Shown here: in pieces, positions 1-7,451 of the stretch
How positions within the stretch are numbered: the stretch's first letter is position 1
Layout: every line of letters starts with the position of its first letter
Program-made: the position numbers and the translations under genes
Notes under the pieces: generated by a model
Told to the model about the DNA's origin: nothing
What the model saw: only the letters and a program-made list of their open reading frames with translations
Databases searched by the model: none
Origin: Tenericutes bacterium HGW-Tenericutes-5
GTDB lineage: Bacteria > Bacillota_I > Bacilli_A > Izemoplasmatales > Hujiaoplasmataceae
Assembly (NCBI GenBank): GCA_002839125.1
Contig: PGXI01000043.1
Location: forward strand, 1-10,889
Length of the DNA stretch: 10,889 bases
Direction: 5' to 3'

Positions 1-2
1 AT

Positions 3-1001
3 ATGCAATCAATTTCTTCTTATACAGTAATAAGTGGAACAACTGTTATGACAACAGGATTTAATGATGAGGTTGAAAGAGAATTTTACCTCTATGATGA
101 AGAAACTCTGGACATTAACTTTACTGTTGGGGCAGCTTATATCAAGTTTTTTGATACAAATGATTTAGTTTCAAACTTAAGCCAAGTTTTTATGGAGTTT
201 AGTGACGGGACTAGGCAAGCGTGCAATGTATATAGTTTTGGAGTCGGTGAAAACGAAATAAAATCACCTTACCATATTAAATGTGAATTTTGGAAAAGAC
301 CGGTAAAAATATTTGTCGAGAAAAATGAAAATTTAACAACAGCACCGGTGTTTAAAATGAGAAATGAAAGAGCGCTTGAGTTCGCTGCTTATTTGACCTA
401 TGATCTTTCTCAATTGGATTTACCTAGCGAAAAAGGATTTTTAGTTTTTGATATGGCCATTGAAAAACCATTTGAAAAAGTCTTTATTGTTGATGAATTT
501 GGTGATAGATATGAGGTTTTAGATGGATACTATCATTATGAGACTAAGCCAGATAAACTTTATATTTTTAAAACTTCGGGAATGTATAGTTATTATGATT
601 TGTACAATTTAAGGTTAAGATATATTGCAGAAACTTATGATGATTTAGATGATATACTTACACAAGATAATATTGATAATAAATATCTAAGTATTGATAA
701 TGCAAAAATAGATTTAAAGTATAGTAATTTAGTAAGTTCAGATAAGGACCAAATAGTAGTTATACCAGTTGCTTATTCTGAAGATTGGCAATTCACATCC
801 GAACAAGTATATGATACAATTAGTGTAAGCGGAGGTTTTCTCGGAATCGTTATACCGAAAGGGACTTCTCAAGTGGAGATAACCATGAAATTTTCGCCAA
901 AATACATGGATTTAGGCTTGTATATTAGTTTAGGATCTTTAGCAATCTATGGATTGATTTTTATAACGCCATTAGTTGTTAATAAGAAAAAAAGAGGATG
1001 A
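3..1001 (+). CDS. YfhO-like membrane glycosyltransferase (GT-C), C-terminal part only
   Basis: This is the 3' end of a larger gene cut by the window edge; the first in-frame ATG lies at base 3 but is probably internal. About 300 residues of beta-rich extracytoplasmic sequence are followed by one membrane helix (about residues 303-326) and a basic tail, KKKRG. The stretch at about 251-264 (IPVAYSEDWQF) and the GGFLGIVIPKGT motif near 276-287, then SPKYMDLGLYIS, match the C-terminal end of the YfhO family. In Bacillus subtilis, YfhO is thought to take a sugar from a polyprenyl-phosphate carrier outside the membrane and transfer it to lipoteichoic acid, working with a CsbB-type GT2 enzyme and a GtcA-type flippase. 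Both partners lie directly downstream here. The N-terminal multi-helix catalytic region is outside the window, so activity cannot be judged. It ends in TGA, and the next start codon follows after four bases. Confidence 0.75.
   Translation: MQSISSYTVISGTTVMTTGFNDEVEREFYLYDEETLDINFTVGAAYIKFFDTNDLVSNLSQVFMEFSDGTRQACNVYSFGVGENEIKSPYHIKCEFWKRPVKIFVEKNENLTTAPVFKMRNERALEFAAYLTYDLSQLDLPSEKGFLVFDMAIEKPFEKVFIVDEFGDRYEVLDGYYHYETKPDKLYIFKTSGMYSYYDLYNLRLRYIAETYDDLDDILTQDNIDNKYLSIDNAKIDLKYSNLVSSDKDQIVVIPVAYSEDWQFTSEQVYDTISVSGGFLGIVIPKGTSQVEITMKFSPKYMDLGLYISLGSLAIYGLIFITPLVVNKKKRG
993..998 (+). promoter_or_regulatory. Shine-Dalgarno site fixing the GT2 start at 1006
   Basis: AGAGGA lies seven bases before ATG 1006. 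The frame is open from TTG 976, but that codon lies inside the upstream gene and would precede this site, so 1006 is the supported start. Confidence 0.75.
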
Positions 1002-1005
1002 TTAT

Positions 1006-1932
1006 ATGAAAAAAGCAAGATTAATTGTTCCTGCATATAATGAGCAAGAGAATATTTCGTTATTTTATGAAGAAGCTACAAAATATCTTAAATATGATGA
1101 TATCGAATTTGATATCTTGTTTATCAATGATGGATCAAAAGATAAAACTTTAGAAGAAATTATTAAGTTAAATAAAAAAGATAAATCGGTAAAATACATA
1201 TCCTTATCAAGAAATTTCGGTAAGGAAGCAGCAATGCATGCTGGCTTAGAAAGTTCAAGAGATAAAGATTTTATAATTATTATAGATTGCGATCTACAAC
1301 AACCACCGCAATTAATTACAGAAATGATAAAACATTATAGAGAAGGATATAAAATTGTTTATACTAGAAGCAAATCTAGAAAAGGCGAACCTAAATTAAG
1401 AACATTTTTCGCGAATATATTTTATAAAATCTATAATGCATATACCGAAAAACCTTTGGACAATGGTGCAAAAGATTATCAATTGATGGACAAGATAGTT
1501 GTTGATGCATTTTTAAAAATTAAAGATAATTATCGTTTTATTAAAGGTATTTTCTCTTGGGTCGGATATCCAAGAAAATGTATAGAATATGATTTTATTC
1601 CAAGACAACACGGCAAGAGTTCATGGAGTTTTAAATCTCTAGTTAAATATGCTTTTAACGGAATGAATCAATTTTCAACGATTTTATTAGTTTTGCCGGT
1701 AATATTCTTTTTTATGGGATTATTGTTAGTTGTTGCAGATTTGGTTTTGTATTTCACTAATGTAATCGATTTAACAAGTATGATTTTAAGTCTCCATATG
1801 TCACTATTATTTATAGTGCTAAGCATTTTTTCATATGTAGTGATATATTTGCTTTACTCTAACCGTAAGCAAATCCTCAATCGTCCTATTTACTTGGTGG
1901 AAGAAACATCGGAGGATATAACGTTTGAATAA
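1006..1932 (+). CDS. Polyprenyl-phosphate glycosyltransferase, GT2 family (CsbB/GtrB/DPM1-like)
   Basis: This 308-residue enzyme has a cytoplasmic GT-A domain (about 1-215) and two C-terminal membrane helices (about 226-250 and 259-284), the usual architecture and length of GtrB/CsbB proteins. Visible motifs are VPAYNEQENI (8-17), the nucleotide-binding NDGSKD (41-46), the metal-binding DCD (94-96) followed by LQQPP, and RQHGKSSW (200-207), corresponding to the family RxGxS motif. Such enzymes load a sugar from a nucleotide donor onto undecaprenyl or another polyprenyl phosphate on the inner membrane face. The family motif usually reading DFRLMD is DYQLMD here (157-162), replacing a commonly conserved Arg with Gln. 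The gene begins four bases after the YfhO-like gene and overlaps the GtrA gene by eight bases, so all three are probably one transcript. The sugar cannot be told from sequence. Confidence 0.9.
   Translation: MKKARLIVPAYNEQENISLFYEEATKYLKYDDIEFDILFINDGSKDKTLEEIIKLNKKDKSVKYISLSRNFGKEAAMHAGLESSRDKDFIIIIDCDLQQPPQLITEMIKHYREGYKIVYTRSKSRKGEPKLRTFFANIFYKIYNAYTEKPLDNGAKDYQLMDKIVVDAFLKIKDNYRFIKGIFSWVGYPRKCIEYDFIPRQHGKSSWSFKSLVKYAFNGMNQFSTILLVLPVIFFFMGLLLVVADLVLYFTNVIDLTSMILSLHMSLLFIVLSIFSYVVIYLLYSNRKQILNRPIYLVEETSEDITFE
1911..1915 (+). promoter_or_regulatory. Shine-Dalgarno site for the TTG start of the GtrA gene
   Basis: GGAGG lies nine bases before TTG 1925, inside the end of the GT2 gene. It supports a rare-type start codon and translational coupling. 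Confidence 0.7.
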
Positions 1933-2389
1933 GATATGGTTATTTGTTAAAAAGAATTTTTTGACTAAGAAATTTTTAACTTTTGGAATTATAGGAATAT
2001 TAAATACTTTTATTCACTTATTGGTTTACTCACTGATTTATAATGAAAATACAACCGGATTTATTGGTGGTGCGTTTTTCTCGAATTCAATCGCTTTTAT
2101 TGTAGCATCGATTTTTTCTTATTTTGCAAATGCATATTTTACGTTTAAACCTAAAAATAAGAACACCATGCAGTTTTCAATCGTTATTTTAGTATTCTTA
2201 TCGAGATTGATCGTAAGTAGTTTATTAGCAGAGTTATTTGATTTTATTGTTATTAATTGGATTGGAATTGATTATGCAGTTTACCCTATAGCTAAATCAA
2301 TAGCACCATTCTTTGCATCAGCACTTTTAATACCAATAGCATATTTTGCACTAGATATCGTTTTCAAGAAAACAGATGTTGCAAAATAG
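1925..2389 (+). CDS. GtrA/GtcA-family membrane protein (probable polyprenyl-linked sugar flippase)
   Basis: This 154-residue protein has four predicted membrane helices (about 18-37, 45-68, 81-105 and 122-146). The FLTFGIIGILNTFIHLLVY stretch near the N-terminus and SYFANAYFTF after helix 2 are typical of the GtrA family. Members are thought to flip polyprenyl-phosphate sugars across the membrane, after which a GT-C enzyme uses the sugar. Here it follows the GT2 enzyme with an eight-base overlap and starts at TTG with a GGAGG site nine bases upstream. With the YfhO-like protein it completes a CsbB-GtcA-YfhO type set. Length and topology are normal for the family. I see no hairpin terminator after it, so some read-through into the diadenylate cyclase gene 49 bases downstream is possible. 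Confidence 0.88.
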   Translation: MNKIWLFVKKNFLTKKFLTFGIIGILNTFIHLLVYSLIYNENTTGFIGGAFFSNSIAFIVASIFSYFANAYFTFKPKNKNTMQFSIVILVFLSRLIVSSLLAELFDFIVINWIGIDYAVYPIAKSIAPFFASALLIPIAYFALDIVFKKTDVAK

Positions 2390-2414
2390 TATTTATTTCA
2401 TAAAGAATATAGTT

Positions 2415-2420
2415 TATAAT
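2415..2420 (+). promoter_or_regulatory. Possible -10 box before the diadenylate cyclase gene
   Basis: A perfect TATAAT in the 49-base gap after the GtrA gene. The -35 candidate at 2392-2397 (TTTATT) is weak. Transcription from here would begin close to 2427, on top of the ribosome site, giving a very short leader, so the call is tentative. Confidence 0.35.
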
Positions 2421-2438
2421 TGAGATAGAGGTAATATT

Positions 2439-3182
2439 ATGAGTATTTTTGAATTATTGGTAATAATTACATATTTGTATGCAGTGTTTGTTTTGCAGTT
2501 GGAATCAAAAGTTACATACATTAAAGCCGGAATAACCAAGATTATTTTCTTGGTTTTATCGCTTGCCAGTTTGTACTTTTTGATTACAGAACAAGTAGCG
2601 AATTTGCCTCTATGGCTAAGAATAGTCGTTTATTTACCGGTAATTTATTTGATATTTATGATATTTACAGAAGATATTTATAAGTTCGCTAAAAAGACAG
2701 GATTAAAGTCATCTAGAGATAAGACTTATTTTGTTAATAATGACTTAGCTGATCATTTATATCAAGCCGTGGAATTTTTATCTAAGAATCAAATTGGCGC
2801 TTTAATAACCGTTGAAAGAAATGATGATTTATCAAAAATTGTAAACAAAGCTTTGATGCTTAATGCGGACGTTTCTAAAGAGTTACTGACTTCAATTTTT
2901 ATTCCTAATGCACCTTTACATGATGGCGCAGTTATTATTAGAGGCGATAAAATTCTTTGTGCAAAAGCATATTATCCTTCAACAAAGAGAACTGACTTAC
3001 CAATGCACTTTGGGACAAGACATAGAGCTGCAATAGGTATTAGTGAACAAAGTGATGCTTTCACAATTGTTGTTTCTGAAGAAACAGGGCATGTTAGCAT
3101 TACGGTTAATAAAGAAATTGAGTACAATATTAGTAGAGAAACATTGAATCTTTACTTTGAAAAATTCTTAAAAATGGAATAG
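2439..3182 (+). CDS. cdaA: Membrane diadenylate cyclase CdaA (c-di-AMP synthase)
   Basis: The enzyme condenses two ATP into cyclic di-AMP, a second messenger controlling potassium and osmolyte transport. The 247 residues comprise three N-terminal membrane helices (about 4-22, 32-49 and 56-76) and a C-terminal DAC domain (about 95-235). The DAC signatures are intact: GALITVER (120-127), HDGA (161-164) with the catalytic Asp162, GTRHRAA (192-198) for ATP binding, and SEETG (213-217). Three helices indicate the CdaA class rather than soluble DisA or single-helix CdaM. It is somewhat shorter than typical CdaA (about 270). The usual downstream partners cdaR and glmM are absent: a terminator overlaps the stop codon. 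An AGAGGT ribosome site lies six bases before the ATG. No c-di-AMP phosphodiesterase with a DHH/DHHA1 domain is in the window. Confidence 0.93.
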   Translation: MSIFELLVIITYLYAVFVLQLESKVTYIKAGITKIIFLVLSLASLYFLITEQVANLPLWLRIVVYLPVIYLIFMIFTEDIYKFAKKTGLKSSRDKTYFVNNDLADHLYQAVEFLSKNQIGALITVERNDDLSKIVNKALMLNADVSKELLTSIFIPNAPLHDGAVIIRGDKILCAKAYYPSTKRTDLPMHFGTRHRAAIGISEQSDAFTIVVSEETGHVSITVNKEIEYNISRETLNLYFEKFLKME

Positions 3183-3207
3183 AGCGCTTTTAGCGCTTTA
3201 TTTTTTT
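3181..3207 (+). terminator. Rho-independent terminator after cdaA
   Basis: AGCGC (3183-3187) pairs with GCGCT (3193-3197) around a five-base loop, with two weaker pairs outside. A T-rich run extends to 3207. It overlaps the cdaA stop codon and ends that transcription unit. Confidence 0.85.
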
Positions 3208-3233
3208 GGCTAATAGAAATATTACCTTGTTTA

Positions 3234-3242
3234 TGTTATAAT
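3234..3242 (+). promoter_or_regulatory. Extended -10 promoter of the FAD-like/PAS/ispD/ispF operon
   Basis: TGTTATAAT (TG at 3234, TATAAT at 3237-3242) sits 27 bases before the start codon and just after the cdaA terminator. No good -35 box is seen at the normal spacing, which is common for extended -10 promoters. The same nine bases recur before the S1 gene and pgi. Confidence 0.7.
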
Positions 3243-3254
3243 TTGATTTGATAT

Positions 3255-3265
3255 AAAGGTGGTGA
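3255..3265 (+). promoter_or_regulatory. Shine-Dalgarno site for TTG start at 3270
   Basis: AAAGGTGGTGA, ending four bases before TTG 3270, is a strong site that supports the TTG start of the large chimeric protein. Confidence 0.7.
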
Positions 3266-3269
3266 GAAC

Positions 3270-5612
3270 TTGAAAATATACGATTTAGTAGTAGTTGGTG
3301 AAGATTTATATGCTCTTACCGTCGCTTTGTTTTTGTCGAGAAAGATGAGAAAGGTTTTAGTGCTTCAAGATTCTCATCAAAGTAATGACTACGAAAAGAT
3401 TCGTTTATCTTTTGCGGATAAAAAATTTAGTCTAGCTTACAATCGCAACAATGTAGTTTCTGGTCTGGATGAATCAGGACTTTTATATGCATATTTAGAC
3501 AATTTGGGATTAGTTAAGTCGCTTTCTTATGAAAAAACCGAAGAAAACACATTGATAAATCAAAATAGTGATTTTCATAAACAACTTAACTCCTTAGAAG
3601 GTTTTAGAATATATCTTGTAAGACATTATCCTAAAAACATTAAAGAAATCGATAATTTTTTTGAAATTTTGAAAAAGCATTATGTTAATTATAAAGAACA
3701 GTTCTTAAATATGTTAATAAATACGGAATATACTCTTTCTTCTTTGATGATTGAGTGGGGAGATTACTCTTTAGAAGAGCTTTTAATTAAGTATTTTTCT
3801 AGTGATAATCTAATTAAAGAATTTACATATAATAACTTTATAAGTGGATTACCGATAGAGGAAGTAAATGCTTATAGTTTCTTTTCTAACTACTTTTTGG
3901 GATTAGAATCAGGTTTTTATTTACTAAATAATTCTTATAAAGATATCTGCTTAAAATCAATAGAGAAGATTAATTTGGTTAATCCAAAAGCATTTTCAGC
4001 GACTTCTGTTAAGGAGTTTGTGGTAAAAGATAAAAAGATTGAATGTATTATAGATTCGCAAAATAATTTGATTTACGCAAAATACTTTTTCGTAAGTGGA
4101 AATCCAATCGATTTTTATGAAAAATATTTTGATATATCAAATAAAGATATGGAATTACTGAATTTGTATTATCCTAACATTAATAGTGATCATAAGATTT
4201 CTACATTATATTTAGCTTTAAATACAAAGCTCAGCGATATTGGCATTGAAGATTTGATATATTATTTCAAGAATGATAATTTAAACTCAACAAAACTAAT
4301 AAGGATGTATAATTATAGCAAATCAATAAATCAGGACTTGCGTAAAAAAGAAGGTTTACTATGTATTGATTTTACTTATGTTGGCGAAGTTGTTCCTAGC
4401 AAGGAAGATTTATTGAAGTTAATAGATGTTTATATTCCTAAACTTAGAAAATTCGTTGGTGATTTAAAAATCGGGAAATCAAGTAAATATTTATCGATGC
4501 TTAGAGATTCTAAACTAAGAAGGAATTTATCGATTAACGAAATGATCAATGTTGAGACTTTTGAACATATTCAAGTATTTGAGAATTTATTCATAGGAGG
4601 AGATTTTATTCGCCCCGAAGCGGGATTCTTTGGAGCGATTAATCAAAGTATTATTTACGCAGATAAGATTGAAGATAAACTTTATTATGGTGATAATACT
4701 GATGATTTCGAATATTTCTCTAATGATGAAATTATGATGATGATAAGGCATAATTATGATTTTCAAAAGTTAGACAGTAAAGAAATACACATTAACTTCC
4801 ATATCGGAAAAAGCAACTACTATATAAGAACTAAAGGAAAGAATATAATAGTTCATCATGGAAGATATAATAATTCAGATCTTTCTATATATACTACAAA
4901 TGATAAATTGAGTGATCTATTACTTAAAAAAACTAGCTTCAAGTCTGTTTTGGAGTCAGGATCGTTGAAATATCGCGGAGATTTAGAACTGCTTTATAAA
5001 GCAGTGGATGCGTTTAAGCTAGATGATTATCAAGAATTTGTTCAAGAGGAGTATTTGACATCAAAGTATAAGTATTTTGGGGTTAAATTATTCTTCATGC
5101 ATCTTTTTATCTATTCAGTTGCTTCTTTATTAAGTAATTATTACCCGAATATTTATATATTCCCAATAGCTTTTTGTTTAAGTATTGTTGTAAGCATTAT
5201 AAAGTATCAAACTTATGAGCATATAAGTTGGTTTGAAATAGTATTGAATTCCGGCCTGCTTATCGCTTCAGTTTTATCTATATTCCTAGCAAAGTTTAAT
5301 AATTTATATTCGGATGATATTTTTCTAGGATTTATTATTTTAGTATTTTTAACTTCGGTAATTATCAATCAACCGATTGTTTATCTTTATCATCGATATG
5401 ATATGAAAGCAGATTACAGAAATACAAAATTGTTTAAAATTATTACAAATGGACTAACTTTTATCTGGGGTTTCATCTTTTTGGTTATTCTCGGTGGAAC
5501 TTACTTAGTTGGGAACAGTTACGTAACAATGTTTTATAGCTTCTTATTCTTTGGAATTTTACTGACTTACTTCTATCCAATTATCTATGTTAGAACTAGT
5601 ATCAAGAAATAA
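3270..5612 (+). CDS. Chimeric membrane protein: amine-oxidase/phytoene-desaturase-like fold + SCP2-like domain + six membrane helices
   Basis: The 780-residue protein appears to have three parts. Residues 1-480 resemble the FAD-dependent amine oxidase/CrtI superfamily: an N-terminal beta-alpha-beta (YDLVVVGEDLYALTVALFL, 4-22, then VLVLQ, 29-33) and a well-kept C-terminal flavin motif, IGGDFIRPEAGFFGAIN (442-458). The N-terminal GxGxxG is eroded to G10-E-D12-L-Y-A15, and the usual acidic residue ending strand 2 is Gln33, so flavin binding is uncertain. Residues about 507-585 resemble the SCP2 sterol/lipid-carrier fold (SDLSIYTTNDKLSDLLLKK, then SGSLKYRGDLELL). About six hydrophobic helices follow (roughly 606-622, 626-645, 653-673, 681-705, 720-745 and 748-775). 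It is the first gene of an operon with a sensor-like protein, ispD and ispF. A role in isoprenoid or membrane-lipid oxidation or binding is inference. I know no characterised protein with this layout. Confidence 0.65.
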   Translation: MKIYDLVVVGEDLYALTVALFLSRKMRKVLVLQDSHQSNDYEKIRLSFADKKFSLAYNRNNVVSGLDESGLLYAYLDNLGLVKSLSYEKTEENTLINQNSDFHKQLNSLEGFRIYLVRHYPKNIKEIDNFFEILKKHYVNYKEQFLNMLINTEYTLSSLMIEWGDYSLEELLIKYFSSDNLIKEFTYNNFISGLPIEEVNAYSFFSNYFLGLESGFYLLNNSYKDICLKSIEKINLVNPKAFSATSVKEFVVKDKKIECIIDSQNNLIYAKYFFVSGNPIDFYEKYFDISNKDMELLNLYYPNINSDHKISTLYLALNTKLSDIGIEDLIYYFKNDNLNSTKLIRMYNYSKSINQDLRKKEGLLCIDFTYVGEVVPSKEDLLKLIDVYIPKLRKFVGDLKIGKSSKYLSMLRDSKLRRNLSINEMINVETFEHIQVFENLFIGGDFIRPEAGFFGAINQSIIYADKIEDKLYYGDNTDDFEYFSNDEIMMMIRHNYDFQKLDSKEIHINFHIGKSNYYIRTKGKNIIVHHGRYNNSDLSIYTTNDKLSDLLLKKTSFKSVLESGSLKYRGDLELLYKAVDAFKLDDYQEFVQEEYLTSKYKYFGVKLFFMHLFIYSVASLLSNYYPNIYIFPIAFCLSIVVSIIKYQTYEHISWFEIVLNSGLLIASVLSIFLAKFNNLYSDDIFLGFIILVFLTSVIINQPIVYLYHRYDMKADYRNTKLFKIITNGLTFIWGFIFLVILGGTYLVGNSYVTMFYSFLFFGILLTYFYPIIYVRTSIKK

Positions 5613-5613
5613 T

Positions 5614-5619
5614 AGGAGA
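5614..5619 (+). promoter_or_regulatory. Shine-Dalgarno site; favours ATG 5625 over ATG 5622
   Basis: AGGAGA precedes two adjacent in-frame ATG codons. Measured from the AGGAG core, ATG 5622 is three bases away and ATG 5625 six, so the second is better spaced. The difference is one residue. Confidence 0.55.
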
Positions 5620-5621
5620 AA

Positions 5622-6797
5622 ATGATGAATGATTATCTTTATTATGGCTCGATTTTAATAATAGTCTTGCTATTTGTATTTAGTACAATTTTATATAAAA
5701 AACTTCGGATTTGGAAATTGATCTTAGTTATATTTTCCTTGATTTTGTTTGTTATAATTGAGTTCTTTCCAGACATACTAGTTTTCTTACAAGATATAAA
5801 CACAAAAGAATATCTGCATTATTACTTGTATTTAATTGTTGTTGTTTTGGCCATTAATTTCAAAAATAAGATTAAGATTACTCAGAACTTAACTGATTAT
5901 GATTTTTTCGAATTAGAAAAAGAACTAAATAATACACGGGATTCTTCAGAACTTTTGAGAAAAAGATTTATTCATACAATCGGGCTTTTAAATGATGGAT
6001 TAATTTTCTACGATGACGATCGAAATGGTCTATTTATGACAGATGAGGTTTTGAAGATAATCAATTCAGATAAACCGCAAATGACATTAGAGGAGTTTAG
6101 TAAATATTTACATCCAGAGGACAAATCAGCATACATTTTAAACTTAAAAAAAGTGAGTAAAAAGATACCTGAGTTTTTACACAAGTATCGTCTTAAAATA
6201 GGTGATACTTATACATGGGTTGAAGAAAAATTAAAAATCTTTAGTCACGATAATACAGATTACTTAATATCGGTTATAAAAAAATTAGATATAAAGTTAT
6301 TTCCAGAAACATCACTTCAGTTAGTAGACGGTTTACCGGGTGAAGATGATTTGACAAATCAAATTTCATACTTGAGAAAAGAAAAAAAACCATTCTATTT
6401 AGCAATGATGCATTTAACAAATATACCTGACATAAATAAGCGTTTCGGTAGAGATGTTGGTAATTTAATGATTGCTGAATATATTAAACAAATGAAATTT
6501 CATTTTGCAAAGGATAATAATACAGTTTTTCGAGTTACAGGAATCCAATTTGCAGTAATTATCGAAGACGAGCAAAGATATGCTAATCTTCATAGAGCTT
6601 TGGTCAGTGGTGGCGATTTAATTAACGTCAGAATTAATGTTGGCGGAATAGTTCAAATTGTTTATCCGAATATCGGAATCATTAAGAACGATCCTTGGCA
6701 AACAATAGAAATAACAGAGTTTATAAGTTTAAGTAATAAAGCTTTAGAAGAAGCGATAAGAAATAACAAACAAAACTATTCAATTTTCGGAGGATAG
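5622..6797 (+). CDS. Membrane PAS protein with degenerate, probably inactive GGDEF domain
   Basis: The 391-residue protein has three membrane helices (about 7-25, 30-49 and 63-80), a PAS-like domain (about 112-223, with LHPEDKSAY at 163-171 and the TYTWVEEKLKIF strand at 196-207) and a C-terminal GGDEF-type fold (about 236-391). DGLPGEDDL (236-244) aligns with the family opening DxLTGLxNR. The signature RYGGDEFAVLL reads RVTGIQFAVII (304-314), so GGDEF has become TGIQF, and the metal-binding aspartates of the first strand are replaced (MHLTNIPDINKRFG). It cannot be an ordinary diguanylate cyclase. This layout resembles the sensory half of the c-di-AMP phosphodiesterase GdpP, but no DHH/DHHA1 domain follows. 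The gene lies nine bases after the chimeric protein gene and three before ispD. A ligand- or nucleotide-sensing role is inference. Start may be ATG 5625. Confidence 0.7.
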   Translation: MMNDYLYYGSILIIVLLFVFSTILYKKLRIWKLILVIFSLILFVIIEFFPDILVFLQDINTKEYLHYYLYLIVVVLAINFKNKIKITQNLTDYDFFELEKELNNTRDSSELLRKRFIHTIGLLNDGLIFYDDDRNGLFMTDEVLKIINSDKPQMTLEEFSKYLHPEDKSAYILNLKKVSKKIPEFLHKYRLKIGDTYTWVEEKLKIFSHDNTDYLISVIKKLDIKLFPETSLQLVDGLPGEDDLTNQISYLRKEKKPFYLAMMHLTNIPDINKRFGRDVGNLMIAEYIKQMKFHFAKDNNTVFRVTGIQFAVIIEDEQRYANLHRALVSGGDLINVRINVGGIVQIVYPNIGIIKNDPWQTIEITEFISLSNKALEEAIRNNKQNYSIFGG

Positions 6798-6800
6798 GCT

Positions 6801-7451
6801 ATGTATTCAGTTATCATTTTAGCTGCAGGTAAAGGAACCCGATTAAATTTGGGATATAATAAGGTTTTTTATGAAATACATCAAAAATCAATTTTAGAAT
6901 ATTCTGTTGAATATTTTTTGAAGGATTCTTCATTCTCTGAAGTTATTATTGTGACTACTGAAAAAGATCAATCACATGTAAAAGAGTTGTTAAAGGGTAA
7001 AGATGTAAAAATCACCTTAGGTGGTATCACTAGACAAGAAAGTGTATACAATGGTTTAAAGAAAGTAAACAATAAATTTGTGATGATTCATGATGGTGCT
7101 CGTCCTTTTATTGACAAAAATGATATTGAAAAATTGAAGTTAACCGTAAAAGAAAATCCTTGTGTTTTAGGCAAAAAGTTGAAAGATTCGATAGCTAAAG
7201 TTTCATTTGGCAAACTGAAGAATTATGTTAACCGAGATAACTATATGTTGTTACTAACACCTCAGGCTTTTACAACGGATAAAATAATGAAGGCTTATGA
7301 GCTGTCTCTAGTTAATGAAAATTCTTATAGTGATGATGCAAGTTTATATATGCAAGAACTACAAGAAGATGTTATAATATTAGAAGGTAATGAAAATAAC
7401 ATTAAATTAACCACTGAACTTGACATAAAGATTCTGGAGGCTTTATTATGA
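6801..7451 (+). CDS. ispD: 2-C-methyl-D-erythritol 4-phosphate cytidylyltransferase (IspD)
   Basis: IspD is the third enzyme of the MEP isoprenoid pathway: it joins MEP and CTP to give CDP-methylerythritol and pyrophosphate. The 216 residues match the family in length and contain the nucleotide-binding LAAGKGTRL (7-15), Lys21, TRQESVYNGL (77-86), HDGARPF (97-103), KDSIAKV (128-134), SDDASLYMQ (177-185) and the C-terminal NNIKLTTELDI (199-209). Small deviations: Asn20 replaces the usual Pro before Lys21, and LTPQAF (152-157) stands where QTPQ is common. GGAGG (6789-6793), inside the end of the preceding gene, lies seven bases before the ATG. The stop overlaps the ispF start by four bases (ATGA), which indicates translational coupling with the gene for a later step of the same pathway. 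IspE, which acts between them, is not in the window. Confidence 0.95.
   Translation: MYSVIILAAGKGTRLNLGYNKVFYEIHQKSILEYSVEYFLKDSSFSEVIIVTTEKDQSHVKELLKGKDVKITLGGITRQESVYNGLKKVNNKFVMIHDGARPFIDKNDIEKLKLTVKENPCVLGKKLKDSIAKVSFGKLKNYVNRDNYMLLLTPQAFTTDKIMKAYELSLVNENSYSDDASLYMQELQEDVIILEGNENNIKLTTELDIKILEALL

Noticed and set aside
976..1005. TTG start extending the GT2 protein by ten residues
   Set aside because: It lies in the end of the YfhO-like gene, and the good ribosome site at 993-998 serves ATG 1006.
4596..4602. Perfect AGGAGG-like site inside the chimeric protein gene
   Set aside because: It encodes the conserved GGD flavin motif and no start codon follows at a suitable distance in an open frame.
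6382..6389. Run of eight A in the PAS/GGDEF gene as a phase-variation site
   Set aside because: Runs of this length are expected in such AT-rich DNA (another is in pgpA at 8652-8659); nothing else suggests slippage.
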